The notes: generated by a model not told the origin, from the letters alone. 64,000 nt of DNA from Dermanyssus gallinae (GCA_003439945.1 QVRM01004850.1:1-64000); one strand, 5' to 3'. Positions 8,632 through 20,308 are shown, counted from the stretch's first letter. Numbers and translations: made by a program.

Positions 8632-10619
8632 ACTAACAACAACACTATCACGACGAAGAAGAACCCTACCACGTCTAATCATAGCACTATCACCACTTAC
8701 CACAATTATTTTACCATTAGGAACAACACTATCACCATTAACTACAACACAACCACAATTAACAACAACACTATCACCATTAACAGCAGCACCGTCATTA
8801 TCAATAGCAACACCATCACCATTAACAACATTATTTCCTCTAACCACAATCACGACTAACAACAACAAAATCATCATTAAAAACAACATTTTCACTACGA
8901 AGCACACCACTATCATCACGAAGAATAACACCATGAGGAATACCGCTATCACCACTAACCACAACACTATCACCAATAACATCAATTTTATCACTATTAA
9001 CAAAAACATTATCATTATTATCAACAACACTATCACCATTAACAACCACGCTATCACCATTAACAACCACGCTATCACCATTAACAACAACACTATCATC
9101 ATTAGTAACAACACTATTACCATGAAGAGCAACACTATCAACACGAAGAACAACACTATCATCACGAAGAACAACACTATCGCCACTAACCACCACACTA
9201 TTACCTTTAGCAACAACACTATCACCACTAACCACAACACTATTACATTTAGCAACAACACTATTACAATTAGCAACAACATTATCACTATTAACAAAAA
9301 CACTACCACCACTAACAGCAACAAAATCAACACTATCACTATGAGGAACAACAATATCACCGCGAAGACAACACCATTACGACGAAGAACAACACTATCA
9401 CAATTAACAACACTATCACCATTAGCCACAACACTATCATCGCTAACAACAACACTAACACCATTAACGACAGCAACAAAATTTTTACTAACAACAACAC
9501 GAACACCACAAAGAACAACACTATTATTGCTAACAACAACACTTTCACTACGAAGAACACTACTATTATCACGAAGAATAACACTATCACCATGAAGAAT
9601 AATACTATCACCACTAACCACAACACGATCACCAATAACATCAATCCTATCATTATTAACAACAACACAATCACAATTAACAACACTTTTACCTCTAACA
9701 GCAACACAATCATCATTAACAACAACACTAGTACCAAGGAGAACAACACCATCACCCCGAAGAACACCACTATTAGCACGAAAAACACCACGATCACTAT
9801 GAAGAATAACACTATCACCACTGAGAGCAGCACAAGCATCACTAACAACACTATTATCACAAAAAACACCACCATCAATATGAAGACCAACCATCTATCA
9901 CCATTAATAACAATACTATCACCACGAAGAACAACACTATAACCATGAAGAGTAGCAATATCACCACGAAGAACAACACTATTACCACTATCTACAACAC
10001 TAACATCGCTAATAACACCACTAACACCATTTACAGCAACACTATCACAATTAACAACAACACTATTACCATTAAGAGCAGCACAATTATTACTAACAAC
10101 ACTATCACCACGAAGCACACCAGTATCACCATGAGGAACACTACTATCACCACCAGGAACACCACTATTAGCACGAAAAACGCCACTATTACCACGAAGA
10201 ACAACACTATCACCACGAAGAACAACACTATCACCACGAAGAACAACACTATCAACTCGAAGAACAACACTATCAACTCGAAGAATAATACTATCACAAT
10301 TAACAACAACACAATCACAAGTAATAACAACACAATCACCATTAACAACAGCACTATCACCACTAAAAACAATAATATCACCATTAACAACAACACTATG
10401 ACCATGAAGAACAACAATATCACGACAAAGAACAACACCATCACCACTAACCACAACACTATCACCATTAACAACAGGACTATAACTACTAAAAGCAGCA
10501 CACACTTTCACCACTAACCACAACACTATCGCCAATAGCGACAACACTTTCACCACTAACCACAACACTATCGCCAATAGCGACAACACTTTCACCACTA
10601 ACAACTATACTATCACCAC
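8632..10619 (+). repeat. 21-bp minisatellite, block 1
   Basis: Degenerate tandem units of mostly 21 bases have the core aacaacactatcaccattaa and variants ending in cgaag, ctaac or ttagc. The plus strand is rich in A and C and very poor in G. Because 21 is a multiple of three and the units lack stops, long reading frames appear on both strands (for example 8548-9894 minus and 8627-9595 plus, rich in N/T/I or V/L/D). I treat these as repeat artefacts, not genes. The right edge meets a retroelement fragment. Confidence 0.95.
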
Positions 10620-10621
10620 GA

Positions 10622-10956
10622 AGATGGAGCGCCCCTTTGCACGCTGAGGCACAACGACGTCTATTTAATGAAGCTGCAGACGACACGACCAGAGCTCGCC
10701 TAAACGCCGTGTCCGCCAAGGATTCAGGCGTCTGGTTTTCTCTTTTGCATTTGAGACGTTGGGTGCTCCTGCTGTTCGGACCAGACAGCTAATTCGCAAA
10801 ATCGGCACTATGTTAAATATGTCAACCGGTGATAGCAGATCGTCGTCTTTTTTTAAACAACGTCTGGAGATTGACATTCAACGTGGAAGCGCAGCCTCCG
10901 TCCGTGGCAGTCTTCTGAAGTGGTCTCGTCTTAGCCTAGACGAAACGGACACGTAG
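10622..10956 (+). pseudogene. Retroelement RT-associated C-terminal fragment
   Basis: Frame 1 reads FNEAADDTTRARLNAVSAKD then SGVWFSLL. After a frameshift and probable deletion, frame 2 reads FAFETLGAPAVRTRQLIRKI, then STGDSRSSSFFKQRLEIDIQ and RGSAASVRGSL, to a stop at 10954-10956. This pattern ('RARL.A....SGAWL.ALP', then 'FETFG..G....L..IG......TG..R...FL.QR....IQRGNA.S') is seen downstream of RT domains in many invertebrate retroelement ORFs. The family was recalled from pattern, not searched. It sits exactly in the gap between the two minisatellite blocks. Confidence 0.6.
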
Positions 10957-11055
10957 TAATCACAATACACACCCGCTAGGCCCATTGGCATAGCTAATCT
11001 TCCGTAATATGTGCCCCGCATACATATTGTAATATACAAAAAAGAAACTACAAAA
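10957..11055. other. Unassigned spacer between RT fragment and minisatellite
   Basis: About 100 bases end in caaaaaagaaactacaaaaac; possibly the 3' flank or tail of the fragment to its left. Confidence 0.4.
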
Positions 11056-14000
11056 ACAATTGTTCACCACTAAGAACAACACCATCACGATGAACATTAT
11101 CATCACTAACCACAAAACTACCATCGCTAAAAACAAAGCCGTCACCAATTACAACAACACTATCACCACTAAGAACAGCATAATCATCACTAACAACAAC
11201 ACTATAAGCACGAATAACAACACTATGACTGAGAAGAACAACATCATTACCACGAAGAACAACACACGATTACCACTAAGAACAGCACAATCATCATTCA
11301 CAACAACACTATCACCACGAAGAACCACGCTATCACCGAGAAAAACAACACCATCACCACGAAAAAGCACACTAACCACAACACTATCATCACGAAGAAC
11401 ACTACGATCACCACAAAGAACGCCACTATCACCACTAACCGCAACACTATCACCATTAGCAGCAACACTATCACTATTAACAACAACACTATCACAATTA
11501 ACAACACTACTACCATTAAGAGCAGCACAATAATCACCAACAACAACACTATCACCAAGAAGAACACCACTATCACCAAGAAGAACACCACTATCACCGA
11601 GAAGAACACCACTATCACCACGAAAAACACCACTATCACCACGAAGAACACCACTATCACCACGAAGAACACCACTATCACCGAAGAGAACACCACTATC
11701 ACCGAGAATAACACCACTATCACCAAGAAGAACACCACTATCGCCGAGAAGAACACCACTATCACCGAGAAGAACACCACTATCGCCGAGAAAAACACCA
11801 CTTTCACCACAAAGAACACCACTATCACCGAGAAGAACTCCACTATCACCGAGAAGAACACCACTATCACCACAAAGAACACCACTATTACCGAGAAGAA
11901 CACCACTATCACCAAGAAGAACACCACTATCACCACGAAGAACACCACTATCGCCGAGAAGAACACCACTATCACCGAGAAGAACACCACTATCACCGAG
12001 AAGAACACCACTAACACCGAGAAGAACACCACTATTACCGAGAAGAACACCACTATTACCGAGAAGAACACCACTATTACCGAGAAGAACACCACTATCA
12101 CCACGAAGAACACAGCTATCACCGAGAAGAACAATACCATCACCACGAAAAAGCACACTAACCACAACACTATCATCACGACACAACAACACTACTACCA
12201 TTAAGAGCAGCACAATGATCACCAACAACAACACTATCACCAAGAAGAACACCACTATCACCGAGAAGAACACCACTATCACCGAGAAGAACACCACTAT
12301 CACCGAGAAGAACACCACTATCACCACGAAGAACACAACTATCACCGAGAAGAACAACACCATCACCACGAAAAAGCACACTAACCACAACACTATCATC
12401 TCGAAGAACACTACCATCATCACAAAGAACACCACTATTACCACTAACCACAACACTATCACCATTAGCAATAACACTATCACAATTAACAACAACACTA
12501 CCACCATTAAGAGCAGCACAATGATCACCAACAACAACACTTTCACCAAGAAAAACACCACTATCACCGAGAAGAACACCACTATCACCGAGAAGAACAA
12601 CACTATCACCAAGAAGAACACCACTATCACCAAGAAGAACACCACTATCACCAAGAAGAACACCACTATCACCAAGAAGAACACCACTATCACCAAAAAG
12701 AACACCACTACCACCGAGAAGAACACCACTATCACCGAGAAGAACACCACTATCACCACGAAGAACACAACTATCACCGAGAAGAACAACACCATCACCA
12801 CGAAAAAAACACACTAACCACAACACTATCATCACGAAGAACACTACGATCACCATAAAGAACACCACTATTACCACTAACCACAACACCATCACCATTA
12901 GCAACAACACTATCACTATTAACAACAACACTACTACCATTAAAAGCAGCACAATGATCACCAACAACAACGCTATCACCAAGAAGAACACCACTTTACC
13001 GAGAAGAACACCACTATCACCGAGAAGAACACCACTATCACCACGAAGAACACAACTATCACCGAGAAGAACAACACCATCACCACGAAAAAGCACACTA
13101 ACCACAACACTATCATCACGAAGAACACTACGATCATCACAAAGAACACCACTATTACCACTAACCACAACACTATCACCATTAGCAACAACACTATCAC
13201 AATTAACAACAACACTACCACCATTAAGAGCAGCACAATGATCACCAACAACAACACTTTCACCAAGAAAAACACCACTATCACCGAGAAGAACACCACT
13301 ATCACCGAGAAGAACAACACTATCACCAAGAAGAACACCACTATCACCAAGAAGAACACCACTATCACCAAGAAGAACACCACTATCACCAAGAAGAACA
13401 CCACTATCACCAAGAAGAACACCACTACCACCGAGAAGAACACCACTATCACCGAGAAGAACACCACTATCACCACGAAGAACACAACTATCACCGAGAA
13501 GAACAACACCATCACCACAAAAAAACACACTAACCACAACACTATCATCACGAAGAACACTACGATCACCATAAAGAACACCACTATTACCACTAACCAC
13601 AACACCATCACCATTAGCAACAACACTATCACTATTAACAACAACACTACTACCATTAAGAGCAGCACAATGATCACCAACAACAACGCTATCACCAAGA
13701 AGAACACCACTTTACCGAGAAGAACACCACTATCACCGAGAAGAACACCACTATCACCGAGAAGAACACCACTATCACCACGAAGAACACAACTATCACC
13801 GAGAAGAACAACACCATCACCACGAAAAAGCACACTAACCACAACACTATCATCACGAAGAACACTACGATCACCACAAAGAACACCACTATTACCACTA
13901 ACCACAACACTATCACCATTAGCAACAACACTATCACTATTAACAACAACACTATCACAATTAACAACAACACTATAACCACGAGGAACACCACTATCAC

Positions 14001-15719
14001 CGAAAAGAACACCACTAGCACCGAGAAGAACACCACTATCATCAAGAAAAACACCACTATCGCCGAGAAAAAACACCACTATCACCAAGAAGAACACCAC
14101 TATCGCCGAGAAAAACACCACTATCACCGAGAAAAACAACATCATCACCACGAAAAAGCACACTAACCACAACACTATCATCACGAAGAACACTACGATC
14201 ACCACAAAGAACACCACTATTACCACTAACCACAACACTATCACCATTAGCAACAACACTATCACTATTAACAACAACACTACTACAATTAAGAGCAGCA
14301 CAATGATCACCAACAACAACACTATCACCGAGAAGAACACCACTATCACCGAGAAGAAACACCACTATCACCGAGCAGAACACCACTATACCGAGAAGAA
14401 CACCACTATCACCGAGAAGAACACCACTATCACCGAGAAGAACACCACTATCACCAAGAAGAACACCACTATCACCGAGAAGAACACTACGATCACAGAG
14501 AAGAACACCACTATCACCACGAAGAACACCACTATCACCGAGAAGGACAACAGTATCACCACTAACCACAACACTACAATCGCTAACAACAACACTATCA
14601 CTATTAACAACAACACTATCACAACTAAGAGCAGCATATACACCACTAACAACAACACTATTACCACGAAGAACACCACTATCACTACGAAGAACAACAC
14701 CATCACCACTAACATTAACACTGTCACCATTAGCAACAATACAATCACAATTAATAATAACACGATCACCATCACGACGAAGAAACACAGTACCACCACT
14801 AACTACAACACTATCACCATTAACAACAACGCTATCACCACGACGAACAACACTATCACCACAATGAACAACACCATCACCATTAGCAACAACACTATCA
14901 CTACGAAGAACAACACTATCACCACGAAGAACAACACTATCACCACGAAGAACAACACTATCACCATTAGCAACAACACTATCACTACGAAGAGCACCAC
15001 TATCACCATTAACAAACACAAACACAATTAACAAAAACACTATCACCATTAACAACACGAACACCACGAAAAACAACACTATCATTGCTAACAATAATAC
15101 AATCACCACTAAGAGCAGCACAATCATCACTAGCAACAACACTATCATCACGAAGAATAACACAATCACCATGATTAATAATACTATCACCACTAACCAC
15201 AACATTATCACCAATAACATCAACCCTATCACCATTAACAACAACACAATCACAAATAACAACAACACTATCACCACTAACAACAATACAATCACAATTA
15301 ACAACAAAACTATTACCTCTAACAGCAACACAATCATCATTAACAACAACACTATTACCATGTAGAACAAAACTATCACCACTAACCACAACACTACAAT
15401 CGCTAACAACACTATCACCTTTAAGAACAGCACAATCATCATTAACAACAACACTTTCACCACTAGCCACAACACTACAATCGCTAACAATACCATCACC
15501 ACCAAGAACAACACTATTACCATGAAGAACAACATTATTACCGCAAAGAACAACACTAACCACAACACTATCACCACTAAGAACAGCACAATCATTATTA
15601 ACAACAACACTATTACCATGAAGAACAACACTATAACCACTAATTACAACACTACAATCGCTAACAACACTATCATCATTAAGAACAACCCTATAACTAC
15701 TAAGAGCAGCACACACTTT
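11056..15719 (+). repeat. 21-bp minisatellite, block 2
   Basis: The dominant units are aacaccactatcaccgagaag and aacaccactatcaccacgaag, with blocks of aacaacactatcaccattagc. Between about 11.4 and 14.3 kb longer cassettes recur, recognised by cacactaaccacaacactat near 11367, 12153, 12376, 12809, 13095, 13527, 13829 and 14159. Long frames on the minus strand (up to 550 codons) encode heptads such as GDSGVLL or VIVVFFS, purely from the 21-bp periodicity. The right edge is the insertion point of the LINE. Confidence 0.95.
12376..13812 (+). repeat. About 717-bp higher-order tandem duplication within the minisatellite
   Basis: Matching landmarks recur 717-719 bases apart: the cacactaacc boundary at 12376/13095 and 12809/13527, and the tttcaccaag site at 12541/13258. 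The right copy differs by small unit gains and losses. This shows recent segmental amplification above the 21-bp unit. Confidence 0.8.
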
Positions 15720-15726
15720 CACTACT
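15720..15726. repeat. Candidate target-site duplication, left
   Basis: cactact at the junction of minisatellite and LINE poly(A) tail. The same seven bases occur at 19351-19357 at the LINE's 5' side. Confidence 0.6.
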
Positions 15727-15743
15727 TTTTTTTTTTTTTTTTT
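15726..15743 (-). other. Poly(A) tail of the LINE
   Basis: Eighteen T on the plus strand, A on the coding strand. It directly borders the candidate target duplication. Confidence 0.9.
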
Positions 15744-15756
15744 AATATTAGGGTTT

Positions 15757-15762
15757 TTTATT
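15757..15762 (-). promoter_or_regulatory. LINE polyadenylation signal
   Basis: AATAAA on the minus strand, 13 bases before the poly(A) tail. Confidence 0.7.
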
Positions 15763-15858
15763 CATATAACCATATTCCAGCGGTACACTTTCGTTTTACA
15801 TCACTGAAACATGGAGATTTCACTTGCTATTCTCCTTTATGCTTTTCCTCGTTCGGCG

Positions 15859-18843
15859 CTACCCGCTGGCTGTGGACGTCTCTTGTCGTCGGCTCGCGGC
15901 CACCCGTGCTCGCTCCAGTTCGTTCTTCAACCTCATTACGCCTTCTACCAGGTCCAGCCCTTGCTTCCATTTCTCCTCGTTTTCGAGCATGGCGTTAACC
16001 AGGTCGGTTACCGTCATGCACGGGTCCGCCACTGCGCTCCTACCTGCTCGTGCCGCCTCGAGTGCTGGGCAGAGGAAGACAGTGTGAGTAACATCGTCAA
16101 CCTCGCCCGTGCCGCAAGTAACGCACGTAGGCTCCGCGACTTTACCCACTCTGTGCAGGTACTTTTGGAAGCATCCATGCCCCGTTAGCACCTGCGTCAG
16201 ATAATAGGTGACGTGGCCATGCTTTCTTTTGAACCATTTAATGAGGTCGGGGATAACCTGGCGGGTCCAGGCTCCTGGGGCCTCCGTTGGCAGTTGGCTC
16301 CATTCCCGTTGCCAGTTCTCGAGCGTTTGCTGTCGAGCTACCGCTTTCTTCTGGCGTTCTCGTCTTCGCCGCACTCGCTCCTCGATTAGCCTAGGCCACG
16401 GAATGAGCCTGGCGATCGCGATCACCGCTGTTGTTTCGGCCGTGCGATACGCTCTAGCGACTCTTATCGCGAGCTTGCGCTGCGTCTTCAGAAGCTTGTT
16501 TCTATTCCTCTTTAGCTTCATCGCGCTGGGACCCCACGTAGGTGCGGCGTAAAGCACGGTGGACTCTGCCACAGAGGCAAGAAGTCTTCTCCTGCCCTCA
16601 GTCGCGCCACGTGCTCTTGGCAGAATTTTAGCCAGGCTGTTGACGATCTTTTCTGCCTTGGCGGTTACCTTATCTATATGTATGTTGCCATTGAGGGCTT
16701 TGTCAATGGTCACTCCCAGGTATCGGGCTGATTGCTTGACTTCAATGGCCACTCCATCCAGTGCCAGCCGGACGTCTCCGTGCCTCTTCCGTCCTGTAAG
16801 AAGCACAGCCTCGCTCTTCTCAGGGGCCAGCCGGAGCTCGTGCCCCACCATCCAGTCGTTTATTGCTTCGATGGCACGCTGGGCCCGCCCCTGAAGTGCG
16901 TCCGCATTGCGCGCCGTGACAAGGACAGCCAAGTCATCGGCATACGCAATGGTCTGGACGCCCTCCATGTCGCAGAGCCGCAGCACATCATCGTACGCCA
17001 TATTCCACAGCGTGGGCCCTAGGACAGAGCCTTGTGGGACTCCTGCTGTCATGGCAAACTCCCTGTCTGTATGCACGACTTTTCGGTTGCTGAGATAGGA
17101 GGATATTACCCTCTGCAGATACGGAGAGACACCCTTCTCAGCCATAACCTCTAGGATTACTTTCCAGCTCAGTGAGTTGAAGGCGTTGCGGACGTCTAGA
17201 AGGACGACCATGCAAAGCTCCCTTGACCACTGGTTTCTCTGTCGCTGCCTTTCGGCTTCCTCTAGAACCAGATTGATGGCCATTTCTGTCGAGCGCCTAC
17301 GTCGGAAGCCAAACTGGCTGTCGGACAGCGCTCCTTTTTCCTCCAGTTCAGCAATCAGTCTGTAGTTGAGTATCGTCTCAAATGTCTTCCCGATGGTATC
17401 TAGGAGACATATCGGGCGATACCCACCTGGGTCTGTCGGTAGCTTTCCTGGTTTCCTTATCAGGACCAGGTCTGCTGTCTTCCACTCTGTTGGATAGACC
17501 CCCTCCTCGAGGATCTTGTCTGCCATCCGCCTGAACACTTCTGGCTGCTCCTGTAGGAGGATCTTCACCGCCTCTGCTGGTACTCCATCGGGGCCGGGGG
17601 CCTTGCCTTTCGGCGAGCGATCCGCGGCGGCCATTATCTCGCAATCCTCAATGGGTGGCACGCCCGCCTCTGGAACCTCAATCTCTGGCCGAGCGGGGTC
17701 AGCGCGACTCGGAAAAAGTCGTTCTACCGCGCACTTCACAAGCCCGTTCGGGAGTGCCGGGCGAGATCTTCTTAATTTATCCATGACAATTTTATAGGGT
17801 TTCCCCCATATATTGTCATTCACCTCTTCGCACAGTTCTTTCCATTTTCTCTCTATGCTGCTCCTGATGGCTTTTTTAAGAGCCTTTCTTGCAGCTTGTA
17901 GAATCTGCCAGATTACTTCTATGCCGATCCTCTTCCTTCTGGCCCGCGTGTATTTTCTCCGGGCCGTGTTGCTCGCCTTTCTGAGGTTAGCAATTTCTGC
18001 TGTCCACCAGTATTTAGGCGGCGGGTGCCGACGCGTTCCGGTCGATCTCTGGGTGGATGCTGCTGCGCATGACCGCCGCAGAAGATCTACAACGTCGCCG
18101 GGCAGAATCTCCTCCTTCTCTCTGAGAAGTCTTTGGCTTCTCTCGCTCAGCTCCGTACGAAGCCGTTCCATGTCCATCTTATCGGCACGCCATGCTAAGC
18201 GACGGATGTTTCCCTCTTGCTGGGCAGTGTTCGCGCCGTACTCAAATTGAATATACCGGTGGTCGCTCAGAGAATCTTCTTCTGAAATCTTCCACCCCGT
18301 CACCAAATTTACCGTGGCTTCATTACCGAACGTTAGATCGATAAACGAAGACTGGTCCCTTCGTTCAAACGTAGGCCGCAGGCCATCGTTGAAGAGGGTC
18401 ATGCCCAATTGGGCCAACCACTCTGACAGCTCACGACCTCTTCCGTTCGAGCGTCGGCTTCCCCATTCCACTGCGGCCGCATTAAAGTCTCCCCCAATAA
18501 GGATGGTCTTATTTCTTGCCGCACATCGCCTGATCTCTTCCGCGAGGTTGTCCAGAAAATCGGTGAATTCCTGCCGTCGCGTGTTTGGCGATATGTAGCA
18601 GCTGAACACTGTCGGTCCTTGGTCGAGTTCCGCCCATGTCCAGCCCTTTCCCGCTCCTTGCGCCTTAACGGGTACTGTGGGTTGGACCCAGAGCACTGCG
18701 TCGCCGTTTTCATCCCTAAGGCATTCCTTGCCCGGCCCGTCATTAAGCCATCTCCTATTGGGTTCACTAATCAGCGCCAGCTGCACATCATCTTTCTGCA
18801 TTTTTGCGTCCAGCATTGCTTGGGCCTCGTTGGACCGGCCCAA
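15859..18843 (-). CDS. LINE ORF2: endonuclease-reverse transcriptase (R1 clade)
   Basis: It is 994 codons from the non-ATG codon at 18843, with no internal stop. It nicks the target and reverse-transcribes the element RNA at the nick. Endonuclease motifs are intact: SEPN (residues 26-29), GGDFNA (117-122), SFIDLTFGNE (166-175) and SDHRYI (193-198). RT motifs follow: KAPGPDGVPAE (414-424), PGGYRPICLLD (472-482), LLDVRNAFNS (548-557), GVPQGSVLGP (601-610) and the catalytic YADD (634-637). A C-x2-C-x9-H-x4-C finger lies at 907-925. Length is usual for R1-clade ORF2. The true start is uncertain: the frame stays open upstream to about 18903 without an ATG, reading NKLQCIQINLGRSNEAQ. The first in-frame ATG is at residue 10, so translation by re-initiation or frameshift from ORF1 is likely. 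It is apparently coding-competent. Confidence 0.93.
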   Translation of the reverse strand: MGRSNEAQAMLDAKMQKDDVQLALISEPNRRWLNDGPGKECLRDENGDAVLWVQPTVPVKAQGAGKGWTWAELDQGPTVFSCYISPNTRRQEFTDFLDNLAEEIRRCAARNKTILIGGDFNAAAVEWGSRRSNGRGRELSEWLAQLGMTLFNDGLRPTFERRDQSSFIDLTFGNEATVNLVTGWKISEEDSLSDHRYIQFEYGANTAQQEGNIRRLAWRADKMDMERLRTELSERSQRLLREKEEILPGDVVDLLRRSCAAASTQRSTGTRRHPPPKYWWTAEIANLRKASNTARRKYTRARRKRIGIEVIWQILQAARKALKKAIRSSIERKWKELCEEVNDNIWGKPYKIVMDKLRRSRPALPNGLVKCAVERLFPSRADPARPEIEVPEAGVPPIEDCEIMAAADRSPKGKAPGPDGVPAEAVKILLQEQPEVFRRMADKILEEGVYPTEWKTADLVLIRKPGKLPTDPGGYRPICLLDTIGKTFETILNYRLIAELEEKGALSDSQFGFRRRRSTEMAINLVLEEAERQRQRNQWSRELCMVVLLDVRNAFNSLSWKVILEVMAEKGVSPYLQRVISSYLSNRKVVHTDREFAMTAGVPQGSVLGPTLWNMAYDDVLRLCDMEGVQTIAYADDLAVLVTARNADALQGRAQRAIEAINDWMVGHELRLAPEKSEAVLLTGRKRHGDVRLALDGVAIEVKQSARYLGVTIDKALNGNIHIDKVTAKAEKIVNSLAKILPRARGATEGRRRLLASVAESTVLYAAPTWGPSAMKLKRNRNKLLKTQRKLAIRVARAYRTAETTAVIAIARLIPWPRLIEERVRRRRERQKKAVARQQTLENWQREWSQLPTEAPGAWTRQVIPDLIKWFKRKHGHVTYYLTQVLTGHGCFQKYLHRVGKVAEPTCVTCGTGEVDDVTHTVFLCPALEAARAGRSAVADPCMTVTDLVNAMLENEEKWKQGLDLVEGVMRLKNELERARVAASRRQETSTASG

Positions 18844-18844
18844 G

Positions 18845-19350
18845 TTAATCTGTATGCATTGCAGTTTGTTCGGCGTCGTTTTGGATGGTGTTCGCGTCCC
18901 TGTCTCTCGGATTTTTCATCGTCTTTTTATAAGGGACGAAGCCGTCGTCGTCTTGTTTGGCGCTTGACGTTTGTTCGTCTCCAGCAATGGCGGCCTCCAT
19001 GATGTTGTCCTCTGTTAAAGTGGATTGCTCGTTAGCGTTGGGCTGGAGCTGGACTGCTTTGGGTCCTTGTTTAGAGTCCGTGCCTCTTACCTCGCTCTTT
19101 CGGTCCCTTGTATTTCGAATACATTGCCTGTAGGCCGGGCACTCCATGGAGTTGGCCGCGTGTCCGGTGTCACCCTCTTTGCAGTTGTAGCATTTGGGGT
19201 TTTTGTCGCACGTCTTGGCCGCATGGCCAATTGTTCCGCATTTGTGGCATCGTATGTCTGCCACTTTTGACTCCTTGCATTCGCGTTCCCAATGCCCAAT
19301 TTTCTGGCATTTAAAGCAGCACGGGGGTACTACCCATTCGGGTAGTAATA
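18845..19350 (-). pseudogene. LINE ORF1 (gag-like), C-terminal part with three CCHC zinc knuckles
   Basis: The protein part reads CFKCQKIGHWEREC, CHKCGTIGHAAKTC and CYNCKEGDTGHAANSMEC, three nucleic-acid-binding knuckles in a row (the last with longer spacing), then a polar tail to a stop at 18845-18847. The stop overlaps the open ORF2 frame, the tight ORF1-ORF2 overlap usual for R1-clade elements. The N-terminal half is absent because of 5' truncation. The open frame continues past 19350 into flanking repeat sequence, so no native start exists. Confidence 0.85.
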
Positions 19351-19380
19351 CACTACTACTTCTACTACTACTATAAAGTA
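19351..19380. repeat. (ACT/TAC)n tract with candidate right target duplication
   Basis: Begins cactact (19351-19357), matching 15720-15726. Further TAC units occur at 19425-19447. Confidence 0.7.
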
Positions 19381-19422
19381 AAGTTTTCGGGCTGACCCTC
19401 AGCCAAGATTTAACGTCCACGG
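19380..19422 (-). mobile_element. SINE family A, tail fragment
   Basis: The minus strand reads gtggacgttaaatcttggct then gagggtcagcccgaaaac, the 3' block of the SINE copies at 5.2, 22.2 and 46.0 kb. Reading on, it runs into TAG repeats, which may be its natural 3' tail, and the LINE interrupts that tail. Confidence 0.75.
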
Positions 19423-20303
19423 AACTACTTCTACTACTACTACTACTGATGCTGCTGCTGCTGTTGTTATGGTGGATATACCATGAACGGTCAACTGTTA
19501 GAGACTTTTAGATTGACTCTCTCTCTCTCCCCCTCTCTGTGTATCTATCTCGATTTCCATTCTCTGTCTGTATTTGTCTTGATCACTTTCTTTTTGGCTT
19601 GCTTTTTCGTCGTCGCCGTTGCTGCTGCTGCTGCTGTCCGACCTCTGTGCATTTGGTGCACAACTGAGTGGGGGGTGCAGTCATTTCAATATGGACGAAG
19701 AGAGCTGCCGCCGCCGCCGCCTCCGATGATGATGATGAGGACGATGATGATTCTTGGTGGCCGCCCATGGTGGCCGTCTGGCATCGTGGCTGGCATATGA
19801 CTGGCTGATCTGGCTGCGGGAAGAAGCTGCCCCACGAGCGGCGTCAGTAACGTCAACTCTGCGTCCGTACGGAGGGACGGACGTCGTTTTTGCACTGCCA
19901 CTGCCCGCGGCAGGCAGGCAGGGAGAAGGGCAGGCTGACCGACGGACTCTCCATCCAGCTAGCTCTCCGGCGCTATCCACCACAATTGTTCCCTTGGCGC
20001 TTATTCCTTGGTCACGGAGACAAAAGACAGAAACGGAGGATGGGGACGCGTTCGTTCAGCGAACGAATGACGAATAAACCGCCACCGCCGCCGCCGCGGT
20101 TTTCTTCTTATTCTTCTTCTTCGTAAACTTCGAGTAGAGAGATAGCGATAGAGAGAGAAAGAGAGACGAGCTGAGCGAGAAGCCGGCCTCCTGGGCTCCT
20201 CGTACGCCTTGCCTGCTAGCCCCGGTCCTCGGTTGTTCCTGAGACAACGCGGCCGGGCCAGGTAATGGGAGAGTTTTCACTCATCCAATATAGTATGTCT
20301 ATT

Positions 20304-20308
<5 letters not shown>

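Larger units (their letters stand above)
15726..19350 (-). mobile_element. R1-clade non-LTR retrotransposon, 5'-truncated, ORF2 intact
   Basis: On the minus strand the element has the 3' part of ORF1 (three zinc knuckles), a complete ORF2 (endonuclease, RT, CCHC finger), a short 3' UTR with a polyadenylation signal, and an 18-base poly(A) tail (15726-15743). cactact flanks both ends. ORF1 lacks its first half, so the copy is 5'-truncated at 3.6 kb, as is usual for target-primed reverse transcription. There is no RNase H domain, and the finger after the RT matches the R1 clade. The insertion point joins minisatellite to (ACT)n sequence. Confidence 0.9.

Noticed and set aside
8627..9595. 322-codon plus-strand frame rich in T, N and I
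   Set aside because: Same repeat artefact as above; the frame shifts between repeat phases.
11149..12801. Very long minus-strand open frames in the minisatellite (up to 550 codons)
   Set aside because: They consist wholly of the 21-bp unit translated as heptads. Several frames on both strands are equally open, and no start context, domain or non-repeat segment is present.
8632..15719. CRISPR array
   Set aside because: Units are contiguous without spacers and diverge continuously; eukaryotic context.
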